Positions 32,634 to 40,907 of a stretch of DNA of 64,000 nucleotides are shown here, piece by piece. The notes below the pieces were generated by a model, which searched no databases, had not been told where the DNA came from, and worked only from the letters and a program-made list of their open reading frames with translations. The DNA is from Bog-473 sp963783245 (GTDB taxonomy: Bacteria > Actinomycetota > Acidimicrobiia > Acidimicrobiales > RAAP-2). Location: contig CAWAMS010000007.1 of the NCBI GenBank assembly GCA_963783245.1, positions 62,001-126,000 on the forward strand, read 5' to 3'. A program made the position numbers and the translations under genes. Position 1 is the stretch's first letter; each line of letters starts with the position of its first letter.

Positions 32634-34969
32634 CCTCCACGGTTCGCCCGCCGCCACCCGACGTCCGCGACCTGACGTCGGGACGTCGGCAGCGCACATC
32701 GCGACGCGCCGGAGCCAGCAGCGTCGCTCCCCTCGTCCTCTCCGCGTCGGTTGCCGTCGCCCTCGGCCGGCTGACGGTCCATGGCATGAGCGCCCGCGTC
32801 CTGGTACCGCTGGTGGTGGCGATCGTCATCGCGGACGTGGTGACGGCCGTGGCCTTGCGCCTGCACTGCAACGTCGTGCTGGCCGTCGCGTTGGGCTGCG
32901 CGATCTCGTTCTGCGGCCTGCTCGTCACCGTCGACCCGTCCGTGTTCGATCCGCGCTCGCCCCATTTCCTGCATCTGTCGATCATTTCCGGACAACTGCG
33001 CCTGGGGCGTACCGTGTTGGCGAACGACGGGACCCCGCTGCCGCGTCTGCGCGGTGTCGTCATCTTTCTGGGCGCAATCGGTGCCGGCGCCGCAGCGATG
33101 ACGAGAGGCATCTGGGCCCGTCAGCGGCGCCGGACGTACGTCGACGAGGGTCGCGGCCCGCTGTCTCCGTGCCTGGCCCCCTCTGTCGCCATCTTCTTGT
33201 ACTCGACCCTCGTGAGCGCGGAGCAGAGCAGGGTTCCCGCTTTCATCTCCTATTTCCTGGGGGTACTGATCTTCGTCGTCCTGGCCGATCGCACGGCATC
33301 CGCCGTCGCCTCGTCGGCGCCTCGCGCCAAACGGAACGGGCCGAAGGCGTGGGGCGCAGGAGCGGTGGCGGCGTGCGTGCTGGTGGCGCTCGTCGCCCTC
33401 GCGGCCGGGGCGGGGCTCTCGGGCATGCGGCTCACGGTGTTCCACGTGACGCCGCCGCCGGCGGCCGGTGGCGCCGCTCCGCAAAACCTGGTCACGGGCA
33501 TCTCCCTGGTCGACAGTCTTCTCGATACCGAGATCACCGAATCGCACACGGTGATCTTCCGTGCGTCCTCACCGGTGAGCACCTACTGGCAGGTCGGCAC
33601 GCTCTCGTCGTTCAACGGCACCCAATGGGTCCCCAACGCGGAGGTCAACGACGCGCTCAGTGGGTCTGCGGGCGAGCTCAAGGCCGCGCTCGCCTCCACC
33701 GCGCTCCCATCGCCCGCCCCGGCGCAGACATTCACGGCGCGGGTGACGATCTCCGACTTCGCCAGCCGGCTCCTGCCGGCCCCGCCGGGCACGCTGTCCG
33801 TGCGCGGGGTCGACGGAGCGATTGCGATCAAGCAGGAGGGGGTCCTTGCCCCTTCCGCTGACCTAACGGGCAGCACGTACGTCGTGACCGCCCCCCTCGA
33901 GTCCGCTCTCCCGGCGGGCGGAAGCCAGTTGCGCTCCTCCGATCCACGCCTGGCCGCCTACCTCGCCCTTCCTGCCCAGCCGTCCGTGGTGGACCAACTG
34001 GCCCACCAGGCGGTGGGGAATGCGACAACCCCGGCGGCGAAGGCTCAAGCCCTCGTGAACTGGTTCAGGTCGGGCAGATTCCGCTACACGCTGTCGCCTC
34101 CGCCGACGGGTGGATCTGACCCGTTGGTCCAGTTCCTGACAGTGACCAAGGCCGGCTTCTGTGAGCAATTCGCCGGCGCCTACGGGGTTCTGGCCCGATC
34201 CCTCGGCATACCGACCCGACTCGTCGTCGGCTTCACGGCCGGCCAGCCCGGGTCCGACGGGACGACGACGGTGACCGGCGCCGACGCCCACGTGTGGCCG
34301 CAGGTGTATCTCGGGCCTGACGCCGGCTGGGTCTCGGTGGAGCCCACGCCTTCGTCGGCCACCGGTGCGCCGGGAGCAGAAGGCGTCGTGGGGCCCTCCG
34401 TCACCACCGGGTCCACCAGTTCGGCGTCGAGCTCAGCGGTCGCGGGGACCCCCACGGCCCCGGTCACCACCACAAGCGCCAGTTCCGCCGGATCGCAGAC
34501 CCCGCAGCCGAAGAGCAATCGGCTGCACCCGCCCGCCCCGACGTCGGGCCACGGCTTCCCATGGTGGACGGTCCTGGCCCTGATCGCCCTTCTCCTCCTC
34601 GGTGCGCTCGCCATCTGGGCCGGGCGACGCCGGAACGCCGTCCGGGAGACGGTCCTCGGACCCGACGAGCGGGTGGTCCGGGCGTGGGAACGGGCGGTCG
34701 CGGCGCTCCGGCGCAAGGGTCTGGCGCGCCGCCCCGACGAGACACCGGCCGAATTCGCCGTCCGGGTTGGGCGGGCCGAGGCATCGAGCGAGGACACGGT
34801 GCACGCGGCCGACCTGGCCGACCTGGCCGGACTGGTCGAGCTGGCGTGTTACACGCCCCGGTCGTGCACGCCTACCCAGGCGGCCCACGCCCACGCGTTG
34901 GCCTCGACGATCGTGGGAGCGAACCGATCGCACCGGCGTCGCGCCCGGCGGCAGGAGGCCGGGACCTGA
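32630..34969 (+). CDS. Transglutaminase-like membrane protein (DUF3488 type)
   Basis: The 779-residue product has an N-terminal block of about six membrane helices (residues 30-275), a large extracellular part with a transglutaminase/protease-like domain, a Ser/Thr-rich linker, and a last helix near 645-665 (GFPWWTVLALIALLLLGALA) with a cytoplasmic tail. The catalytic Cys is in KAGFCEQFAGAYG, the His in ADAHVWPQVYLG, and the acidic residue is Glu in WVSVEPTP, as is common in this group. It starts with GTG overlapping the DUF58 stop and ends the moxR operon. Confidence 0.9.
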   Translation: MTSTVRPPPPDVRDLTSGRRQRTSRRAGASSVAPLVLSASVAVALGRLTVHGMSARVLVPLVVAIVIADVVTAVALRLHCNVVLAVALGCAISFCGLLVTVDPSVFDPRSPHFLHLSIISGQLRLGRTVLANDGTPLPRLRGVVIFLGAIGAGAAAMTRGIWARQRRRTYVDEGRGPLSPCLAPSVAIFLYSTLVSAEQSRVPAFISYFLGVLIFVVLADRTASAVASSAPRAKRNGPKAWGAGAVAACVLVALVALAAGAGLSGMRLTVFHVTPPPAAGGAAPQNLVTGISLVDSLLDTEITESHTVIFRASSPVSTYWQVGTLSSFNGTQWVPNAEVNDALSGSAGELKAALASTALPSPAPAQTFTARVTISDFASRLLPAPPGTLSVRGVDGAIAIKQEGVLAPSADLTGSTYVVTAPLESALPAGGSQLRSSDPRLAAYLALPAQPSVVDQLAHQAVGNATTPAAKAQALVNWFRSGRFRYTLSPPPTGGSDPLVQFLTVTKAGFCEQFAGAYGVLARSLGIPTRLVVGFTAGQPGSDGTTTVTGADAHVWPQVYLGPDAGWVSVEPTPSSATGAPGAEGVVGPSVTTGSTSSASSSAVAGTPTAPVTTTSASSAGSQTPQPKSNRLHPPAPTSGHGFPWWTVLALIALLLLGALAIWAGRRRNAVRETVLGPDERVVRAWERAVAALRRKGLARRPDETPAEFAVRVGRAEASSEDTVHAADLADLAGLVELACYTPRSCTPTQAAHAHALASTIVGANRSHRRRARRQEAGT

Positions 34970-34976
34970 AGAAAGG

Positions 34977-35008
34977 AAAAGGGCCCTCCACGAGTGAGGG
35001 GCCCTTTT
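34977..35008 (+). terminator. Rho-independent terminator of the moxR operon
   Basis: AAAAGGGCCCTC at 34977-34988 pairs with GAGGGGCCCTTTT at 34996-35008 across a 7-base loop; the right arm has one extra G, giving a small bulge. A T-run follows on the plus strand and A's precede it, so it may serve both strands, stopping the moxR operon and the convergent secreted-repeat gene. Confidence 0.9.
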
Positions 35009-35072
35009 CGCACTGATCGCTGGTCGACCCGGCGTCGCCCGCGACGCGCCGGACCGGATGCGGTGCAGATCG

Positions 35073-36074
35073 TTACAAGGTTGGTGCGAACCCGACGACC
35101 GTGGTCGGGAGGGGGAGCCCCGAGGTCCCGATCACCGCCGGTACCGACCCGAAGAAGTGGGCGTGTCCGGTCACAACCAGCGAGCTGGACGAGCCCGAAC
35201 CGACGGTCATCGTCGAGTTGAAGGTGAAGATCCCGCCGTCGGCACCCGTGGCCCAGTAGCCGGTGCCGTCGGGGGCGTAGGTGATACTGACCAGTGGTTC
35301 CGCCGGCGTGACGCCGCTCAATGCCGGCGAACCGAAGAACGGCGCGTTGCCGAAGCCCACGATCGCCCCTTGCGCCGTGGCGATCAGGTAGCCCGTGCCG
35401 AGCGGGTTCGCGGCGATTCCGATGGCGGGCCCGTCGGGCTCCGAGGTGCCGAGCGTGTCGGAGAGCACGCCGGCGAAGACGGCGTCACCGAAGGTGAACA
35501 CGCCGCCGTCCGCTCCGACCAGGTAATACCCTTTGCCGGTCGCCGTCAGGGACATCCCGACGACGGGGGAGGCCAACGCGAGGTTGCCGGCGGAACCGAA
35601 GAACTTGGCGTCACCGAAGGTGAACACGCCACCATCGCCGGCCACGAGGTAGTACCCCTTGCCGTCCGCCGTCGGGACGATGCCGACGATCGGCGAGTTG
35701 AGCCTGAGCGCGCCGAGGGAGCCGTAGAACGCGGCGTCACCGAAGGTGTACACCCCACCGGTGGACGTCGCCACCCAGTAGCCCTTGCCGGTAGACGTCG
35801 GCGCGACGCCGATCACCGGCCCGTTCGCGACGCCGATGGCGCCGCCGACATTCGGGGCACTTCCGAAATTGAAGGTCCCGCCCTGGGACGTGACAAGGGT
35901 GTAGCCGATCGCCGTCGGGACGGCCGCACCGGCCGGCGTGGTGGCAAGGGTCAGAGGAGCCGCCGCGGCCAGGGCGCCAACCAACAGCGCCAAGGGCACG
36001 GTGCGCGCCCGGCGGGACTTCCGATTTGGCCGACCTGGGGATGCAGCCACCTTGCCAGTGACGTCGTGGGACAC
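35073..36074 (-). CDS. Secreted protein with propeller-like Gly/Phe repeats
   Basis: Likely exported protein of unknown function. The GTG at 36074 has AGAGGAG six bases upstream and gives 333 residues. A signal peptide follows a basic start (RRARTVPLALLVGALAAAAP, cut near residue 50). The mature part holds repeats of about 45-50 residues with a GKGYYLV-type strand followed by DGGVFTFGDAKFFGS, for example near residues 105-125, 150-170 and 200-220; these suggest a beta-propeller. Similar repeats are common in secreted proteins of soil actinobacteria. It stands alone, convergent with the moxR operon. Confidence 0.82.
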   Translation of the reverse strand: MSHDVTGKVAASPGRPNRKSRRARTVPLALLVGALAAAAPLTLATTPAGAAVPTAIGYTLVTSQGGTFNFGSAPNVGGAIGVANGPVIGVAPTSTGKGYWVATSTGGVYTFGDAAFYGSLGALRLNSPIVGIVPTADGKGYYLVAGDGGVFTFGDAKFFGSAGNLALASPVVGMSLTATGKGYYLVGADGGVFTFGDAVFAGVLSDTLGTSEPDGPAIGIAANPLGTGYLIATAQGAIVGFGNAPFFGSPALSGVTPAEPLVSITYAPDGTGYWATGADGGIFTFNSTMTVGSGSSSSLVVTGHAHFFGSVPAVIGTSGLPLPTTVVGFAPTL

Positions 36075-36303
36075 GAACCGCTCCTCTCGTGGGAGCCTGA
36101 CCGCAGTCAGGGCGCCTTCATTTCTCGGGGTATTCCCGTCTGGTGAAGCTGAACTCTTTTTGATCAATCGGCAAACGGGAGCTGTCGTCACCATGGACGT
36201 TCAACCCCGTTCTCTGCGTTCGGTGCCTCCAGCAGGTACGGCGGAACCGGGGGACAACCTAGTCCATACTAAACCTCGTTGTACACTTGGAATTGTGTGA
36301 AAG

Positions 36304-36333
36304 GGTGCACCGTGCTCCGAGGAGCCGGGTGCA
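36304..36333 (-). terminator. Candidate terminator after pstB
   Basis: The arms GTGCACC and GGTGCAC, with inner GCTCC/GGAGC pairing, make a long hairpin just past the pstB stop on the minus strand; the following bases (CCTTTCACAC) give only a weak U-tract. The rest of the 266-base gap 36075-36340 holds the presumed promoter of the secreted-repeat gene (its upstream side) and nothing else recognisable. Confidence 0.5.
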
Positions 36334-36340
36334 CGGGGGG

Positions 36341-37201
36341 TTAGCTGACCTGACCGGTGACGTACTGCTCGGTGCGGAGGTCCGACGGCGCAGAGAAGAT
36401 CTGCTGGGTGGCCCCGTACTCGACGAGCTCGCCGATGTGGTCGTCGTTGTCGAGGAGGAACACGGCGGTGAGGTCGGCACAGCGGGTGGCCTGGAACATG
36501 TTGTGGGTGACCAGGGCGATCGTGACCTCGGACGCCAGGTCGACGATGGTCTCCTCAATGGCCGACGTCGAGATGGGGTCGAGGGCCGAGCAGGGCTCGT
36601 CCATCAACAGCACCTCGGGCTCCACGGCCAGCGCCCGGGCGATGCAGAGTCGCTGCTGCTGGCCTCCGGAGAGCCGCACGGCCGGCTGGTCGAGGCGGTC
36701 CTTCACCGTGTCCCACAGGGCAGCGGACTTCAGGGCCGCCTCGGCGGCGTCTTTGAGGACCTGCTTGTTGCGGATGCCGTTGAAGCGCAGGCCGGATGTC
36801 ACGTTGTCGATGATGCTCATGGTGGGGAAGGGGTTGGGGCGCTGGAAGACCATGCCGATGCGGCTCCGGATGAGCTCGGGCTGGGCATCGCGGCCGTAGA
36901 TCTCCATGTCCCCCAAGCGGATCGAACCCCCTACCTTGCCCCCGGACCGGTCGTGCATCCGGTTGATGGCCCGCAAGACCGTTGTCTTGCCGCAACCTGA
37001 TGGGCCCACGAGCGCGGTGACGTGGTTCGCTGCCAACGGGAAACTGACCCGTCGCACGGCGTGGACGTTGCCGAAATCGACCGAGACGTCCGTCAAGGTG
37101 ACGGCGGCGGGGGCGTCGTCGAGCAAGGCAACCTGTCCTGGGCCCTGAGCCAGAGCCCCCTGATGGATGCGGGCCGCAACCGCCGACGTCGTGTCAGACA
37201 T
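36341..37201 (-). CDS. pstB: Phosphate ABC transporter ATP-binding protein
   Basis: Energises high-affinity phosphate import with PstS, PstC and PstA. The 286 residues have Walker A GPSGCGKTTVLRAINRM near 66-82, the Q-loop GMVFQRPNPFPTMSI, the signature RLSGGQQQRLCIARAL and Walker B VLLMDEPCSALDP, all typical of PstB. The first 30 residues are an unusual extension rich in Ala and Gln. None of the other pst genes is in the window, so it is a lone copy, possibly with partners elsewhere. A response regulator of the PhoB/RegX3 type lies 661 bases upstream. Confidence 0.94.
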   Translation of the reverse strand: MSDTTSAVAARIHQGALAQGPGQVALLDDAPAAVTLTDVSVDFGNVHAVRRVSFPLAANHVTALVGPSGCGKTTVLRAINRMHDRSGGKVGGSIRLGDMEIYGRDAQPELIRSRIGMVFQRPNPFPTMSIIDNVTSGLRFNGIRNKQVLKDAAEAALKSAALWDTVKDRLDQPAVRLSGGQQQRLCIARALAVEPEVLLMDEPCSALDPISTSAIEETIVDLASEVTIALVTHNMFQATRCADLTAVFLLDNDDHIGELVEYGATQQIFSAPSDLRTEQYVTGQVS

Positions 37202-37365
37202 TTCCCTCTCCCCTGCGCTGGATCAACACTATCGAGCTTTCCTGGTCAAACGGGCTGCGCAGTTTCTCCCGCGGCCCGGGCCCAACAGGATCACGACGAA
37301 GAGATCCCAGTCTGCGGCGCGCTTGCGGGACAACGGCCAGGACGATGTCCGGGCGGTGGGACTCC

Positions 37366-37827
37366 TCAGGCCGCTGGGCGCGCCTTGAGGATCTCGAGAG
37401 CCTTGTCGGCGTGCGCCCCCATGGAGATCTCGGAGTGGATGACACCGAGGAGCGTCCGGTCGGTGTCGATGACGAACGTGATCCGCTTATTGGGCACGAA
37501 GCTCGGCCCACCACGCTTGGCGCCCAGCAGTTTCGCCACGGTCCGGTCCGCATCGGAGAGCAGGGGATAGCCGAGCGACTCCTTCTCGTCGAACTGCTTC
37601 TGCTTGTCGACGGAGTCCGCACTGATGCCGATCCGTTGGGCGCCGACGGCGGCGAATTCGGCCCCCATGTCGCGGAAGTGGCAGCTCTCCTTCGTGCAGC
37701 CCGGGGTCATGGCGGCCGGGTAGAAGAAGAGCACCACGGGACCGTTGGCCAACACATCGCTGAGTCGGCGCGGCGTCCCGGTCTGATCGGGGAGTTCGAA
37801 GTCGGGCACCACGTCACCTGTGTGCAT
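37366..37827 (-). CDS. bcp: Thiol peroxidase of the Bcp/PrxQ type
   Basis: Reduces hydrogen peroxide and organic peroxides with thioredoxin-type donors. The 153 residues have the thioredoxin fold start PDFELPDQTGTPRRLSD and the active-site segment PAAMTPGCTKESCHFRD, with peroxidatic Cys near 44 and the resolving Cys five residues later as in PrxQ. It lies between pstB (164 bases) and the response regulator (35 bases) on the same strand. Confidence 0.93.
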   Translation of the reverse strand: MHTGDVVPDFELPDQTGTPRRLSDVLANGPVVLFFYPAAMTPGCTKESCHFRDMGAEFAAVGAQRIGISADSVDKQKQFDEKESLGYPLLSDADRTVAKLLGAKRGGPSFVPNKRITFVIDTDRTLLGVIHSEISMGAHADKALEILKARPAA

Positions 37828-37862
37828 GGGCCCAATGTAGGTGCAGGAGGAGGTTGGCGCTC

Positions 37863-38618
37863 TCAGGCTTCGAAGCGGAAGCCCACCCCGCGCACGGTGA
37901 CAAGGTGTCGGGGGTTCGCCGGGTCAGGCTCGATCTTACGCCGGAGACGCTTGATATGGGTGTCCAACGTCCTGGTGTCGGTGAGCTCCTGATCCCACCA
38001 GAGACGGTCGATGCACCCATCGCGGGTGACCACCTGGCCGCTGTGGGACATGAGGAGGGACAGGAGGTCGAACTCCTTGCGGGAGAGCTCGACCGGCAGG
38101 TCGTGCACGGTCACTTCCCGCCGACCGGCGTCGAGCCGGACAGGACCGACGTGGAGCACCTCTTCGTGGTGTTCGGCCACGGCGACGCCCCGCCGCAGGA
38201 CGGCCCGCATGCGTGCCACCAGCTCGCGCAAGCGGAAAGGTTTGGGGACGTAGTCGCTGGCGCCGAGCTCGAGGCCGAGGACCACGTCGACCTCGGAATC
38301 CCGGGCGGTGACCATGATGATCGGCACCGGCTTCAGGGCGCGCATCTGCTGGCAGAGCTCGATGCCCGATTGGTCGGGCAGCATGACGTCGAGGAGGACC
38401 AGGTCGGGGTGTACCCGATGAAAGAGACGCAGCGCCTCGTGCCCGTCGCCGGCGCATTCGACGGCGAAGCCCTCCCGGGTCAGACCTGAGGCGAGCGCTT
38501 GTCGGTAGGACTCTTCGTCGTCAACGACCAGGACGAGCGGCCGGTTGTCGCGCGCTTGGGCGCTCGGCGCCTGCCGGCCGTTGGTCACCGTGGTGGTGGC
38601 CATGGGAGCCGAATCCAT
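37863..38618 (-). CDS. OmpR/PhoB-type response regulator
   Basis: Two-component transcription factor. The 251 residues hold a receiver domain (residues 27-140: VVDDEESYRQAL, phospho-acceptor Asp in DLVLLDVMLPDQSG, MVTARD, Lys in YVPKPFRLRELVARMR) and a winged-helix DNA-binding domain (SRKEFDLLSLLM, TLDTHIKRLRRKIEPDP and TVRGVGFRF). The ATG at 38618 is preceded by a TTG; ATG at 38603 is a third option. No histidine kinase gene is adjacent. Proximity to pstB recalls RegX3-type phosphate control, which is only a suggestion. Confidence 0.9.
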   Translation of the reverse strand: MDSAPMATTTVTNGRQAPSAQARDNRPLVLVVDDEESYRQALASGLTREGFAVECAGDGHEALRLFHRVHPDLVLLDVMLPDQSGIELCQQMRALKPVPIIMVTARDSEVDVVLGLELGASDYVPKPFRLRELVARMRAVLRRGVAVAEHHEEVLHVGPVRLDAGRREVTVHDLPVELSRKEFDLLSLLMSHSGQVVTRDGCIDRLWWDQELTDTRTLDTHIKRLRRKIEPDPANPRHLVTVRGVGFRFEA

Positions 38619-39045
38619 CAAGCCGCGTCGTCAGGCGAGGCGGCGAGAGTGTGCGGGAGTAGGGCGAGGAGAGCAGGCGGCGACGGAGGCACGGGGGGTG
38701 TGCCCTCCGGCGTCGCCTGCACACGCAGGGAGGCGACTACCTGCGTGATCTTGGTTTTCAGTCCCCTGCCTCTTCCGTCTCGGGCGGGGGGCGCCGGCCA
38801 GAGTGGCACGACCTCGGCCAGGACGCCCCGATCGTGGTGGCGACGGCTCCGTGGGCGCGGAGCAGGGTGGCCGCGCCGGAAGCAGGGCGTGTCATGGTGA
38901 GCTGGCGCCATATGCAGTGACCATAAGGACCCCAGATGAACGGCTCGCGAAACCGTTGCTAATGGGAAGTGTCACGAAGATGAACTCTTCACGCTGTGAC
39001 TCTCGCCCCGGCGTTACCCTTTCGGACGAGAAGCGGAGGTGGGAG
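38619..39045. other. Divergent intergenic region, 427 bases
   Basis: Lies between the response-regulator gene (minus) and the PPOX gene (plus). A minus-strand frame from 38911 runs down to a TGATG overlap with the regulator start, but its translation is Pro/Ala/Arg-rich and shows no family feature, so it is not called as a gene. Promoters for both flanking genes should be here; the stretch near 38905-38990 is the least GC-rich part. No operator or RNA was identified. Confidence 0.5.
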
Positions 39046-39544
39046 ATGGCGGAAGCCCCGGGCCATGGGGTGAACCAGCGTGGCCTGATCAAGATGACAC
39101 CCGAAGAGGTCGACGCCTTCCTGGCCGAGCGGCGGGCCATGACGATGTGCTCCCTCGGGCCGGACGGATACATCCACGCCGTGGCCATGTGGTACGGATT
39201 TCTCGACGGGTGCGTCACCGTCGAGACCAAGACCAAGTCGCAAAAGGTGCAGAACCTCCGGCGTGATCCCCGGCTGACCCTGTTGTTCGAAGACGGCGAC
39301 TCCTACGAGGAGCTGCGCGGTGTCGAATTGGTGGGCCGGGCCGAGATCATCGATGATCCAGCCCAGCTCTGGGCGTTGGGCCTCAGCGTGTACGAGCGCT
39401 ACTACGGCCCCTACAGCGAGGAGGCCAGGCCCTTCCTCGAGGGAATGCTGCGCAAGCGCGTGGCCGTCAAGCTGCACCCCGAGCGCACGCGTTTCCTGGG
39501 ATCACCGCAAGCTCGGGCCGGCGACCAGGCCTGTCGCGCGATGA
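39046..39544 (+). pseudogene. PPOX-class F420/FMN-dependent protein, frameshifted near its end
   Basis: Pyridoxamine 5'-phosphate oxidase-like split-barrel protein. The ATG at 39046 has GGAGGTGGGAG just upstream. Residues MTPEEVDAFLAERRAM, MCSLGPDGYIHAVAMWYGF and RRDPRLTLLFEDGDSYEELR mark the fold. The expected C-terminal SWDHRKLG is present only in the next frame, so one extra base lies at 39484-39490. Read with the correction it ends at 39544, overlapping the next ATG by four bases (ATGA). Without it, translation continues straight into the DUF2505 gene, making an artificial 330-residue fusion. Confidence 0.82.
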
Positions 39545-40038
39545 AGTTCTCCATCAGCGAGCGGGTGGCGGTGGCACCGGACGCGGCCGTTGACGCCTAC
39601 GGCGATCCAGCGTTCTATGAAGGCCGCGCCTCCAGCGGCGACATCTCCCTGGTCGAGGTGGTCGGTCACGCTGACGGGCCGCCCGCGACCCTGGAGATCC
39701 GCTACAAGTTCACCGGATCGGTCTCCTCTGCGGTGAAGGCCGTCGTCGACCCGGCGAAGCTTTCCTGGGTCACCCACACCCAGTTGCACGGGGAGGCGCG
39801 CCGCACGAGCTTCACCGTCCTCCCCGACTACTACCCCGATCGGCTCGACTGCAGCGGCACCTTCGTCTTCACCCAGGGGGAGGGCGGCCCCGACTCCACG
39901 CTGGTGACGATCGAAGGCGACCTCAAGGTGCATGTCTTTCTCGTCGGTCGCAAGGTCGAAGAGATGATCGTGTCCGGGCTGCGCTCGTACCTCGCGGCCG
40001 AGGTGTCCCTGCTACCCGGCTTCACAGCCTCGCGCTGA
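39541..40038 (+). CDS. DUF2505 family START-like protein
   Basis: Small protein with a SRPBCC/START-like lipid- or ligand-binding fold, common in actinobacteria, with no known role. The 165 residues begin MKFSISERVAVAPDAAVDAY and include a curved-sheet part (LEIRYKFTGSVSSAVKAVVD) and a C-terminal helix (VGRKVEEMIVSGLRSYLAAE), usual for DUF2505. The ATG at 39541 overlaps the corrected stop of the PPOX gene, so the two form an operon. In the sequence as given, the frame is open across both genes because of the upstream one-base shift. Confidence 0.85.
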   Translation: MKFSISERVAVAPDAAVDAYGDPAFYEGRASSGDISLVEVVGHADGPPATLEIRYKFTGSVSSAVKAVVDPAKLSWVTHTQLHGEARRTSFTVLPDYYPDRLDCSGTFVFTQGEGGPDSTLVTIEGDLKVHVFLVGRKVEEMIVSGLRSYLAAEVSLLPGFTASR

Positions 40039-40053
40039 TCGTCGCCGCGGCAC

Positions 40054-40830
40054 GTGTCCGAGAGTGAGCGACTCCCGCGTTGGCTCGAAACGCGCTGGAT
40101 CAGGAAGCACCCGCCCTCGGCGTCGGCAGCGGGATCGACATGGTGGGCGCCGCGAGCCCGGGGCTGGTGGATCGGCGTCCTCTTCGCCGTCGGCTCGGTG
40201 CTCTTCGCTCTCGGGGCCTTCCCGCTGTATGCGACGTCGGTCGGCGCATCGACGACGTCGGTCACGTTTTTCGTGGGTTCGATCTTCTTCACTTCCGCGG
40301 CCTTTCTCCAGTATCGAGAAGTCGTGGATGCACTTCCGGCGCGGGCGGGGCGCCCCCGCCGGCGTTTCTTCGTCTTCCAGCCCCGCCGGGTCGAATGGCT
40401 GGCCGTGGCGATCCAGCTCGCAGGGACGATCTTCTTCAATCGCAGTACCGGAAACGCCTGTCGGATCGACCTCACGATCCAGGCGGCCCAGCACACGGTC
40501 TGGCGTCCCGACGCGGTGGGATCCGTGTGCTTTCTTGTCGCCAGCCTGCTCGCGTGGCGGGAGGTGTGCCATGGGTGGGGCGCATGGCGCCCCCGGCAGG
40601 TGGACTGGTGGATCACGTTCGTGAACCTGCTCGGATCGGTGGCCTTCGGGGTCTCTGCGGTGGCCGGCTTCATCGTGCCGGGAACCGGCCAGCTCAGAAA
40701 TGCATCCTTGTCCAACCTCGGCACGTTCGTCGGGGCTCTCGGATTCCTGATCGGGGCGCTTCTCCTTCTGGTCGAGCGGACCGAACACGTTGCTGACGGC
40801 GAGATGGCGCTCGGCACGAGCCCGGCATAG
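40054..40830 (+). CDS. Polytopic membrane protein, YrhK-like
   Basis: A 258-residue protein with six hydrophobic segments near residues 36-55, 70-86, 110-128, 150-168, 186-205 and 222-240. Paired segments such as VLFAVGSVLFALGAF and FFVGSIFFTSAAFLQYREV resemble the two-helix YrhK domain, which may occur three times here. A GTG start at 40054 lies 15 bases after the DUF2505 stop. Function is unknown; its position before gadB may be chance, as a 77-base gap separates them. Confidence 0.7.
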   Translation: MSESERLPRWLETRWIRKHPPSASAAGSTWWAPRARGWWIGVLFAVGSVLFALGAFPLYATSVGASTTSVTFFVGSIFFTSAAFLQYREVVDALPARAGRPRRRFFVFQPRRVEWLAVAIQLAGTIFFNRSTGNACRIDLTIQAAQHTVWRPDAVGSVCFLVASLLAWREVCHGWGAWRPRQVDWWITFVNLLGSVAFGVSAVAGFIVPGTGQLRNASLSNLGTFVGALGFLIGALLLLVERTEHVADGEMALGTSPA

Positions 40831-40907
40831 GGGTGATGCGTCAGAGCGAACCCAGGGGTTGCAGTCAGGTCTAGAGTCGACCCACCACTGAGCACAGGAG
40901 TTTTCCC

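Noticed and set aside
38618..38911. Minus-strand frame with a TGATG overlap onto the response regulator
   Set aside because: The translation is Pro/Arg/Ala-rich with no kinase or other motif, and lacks a ribosome site.
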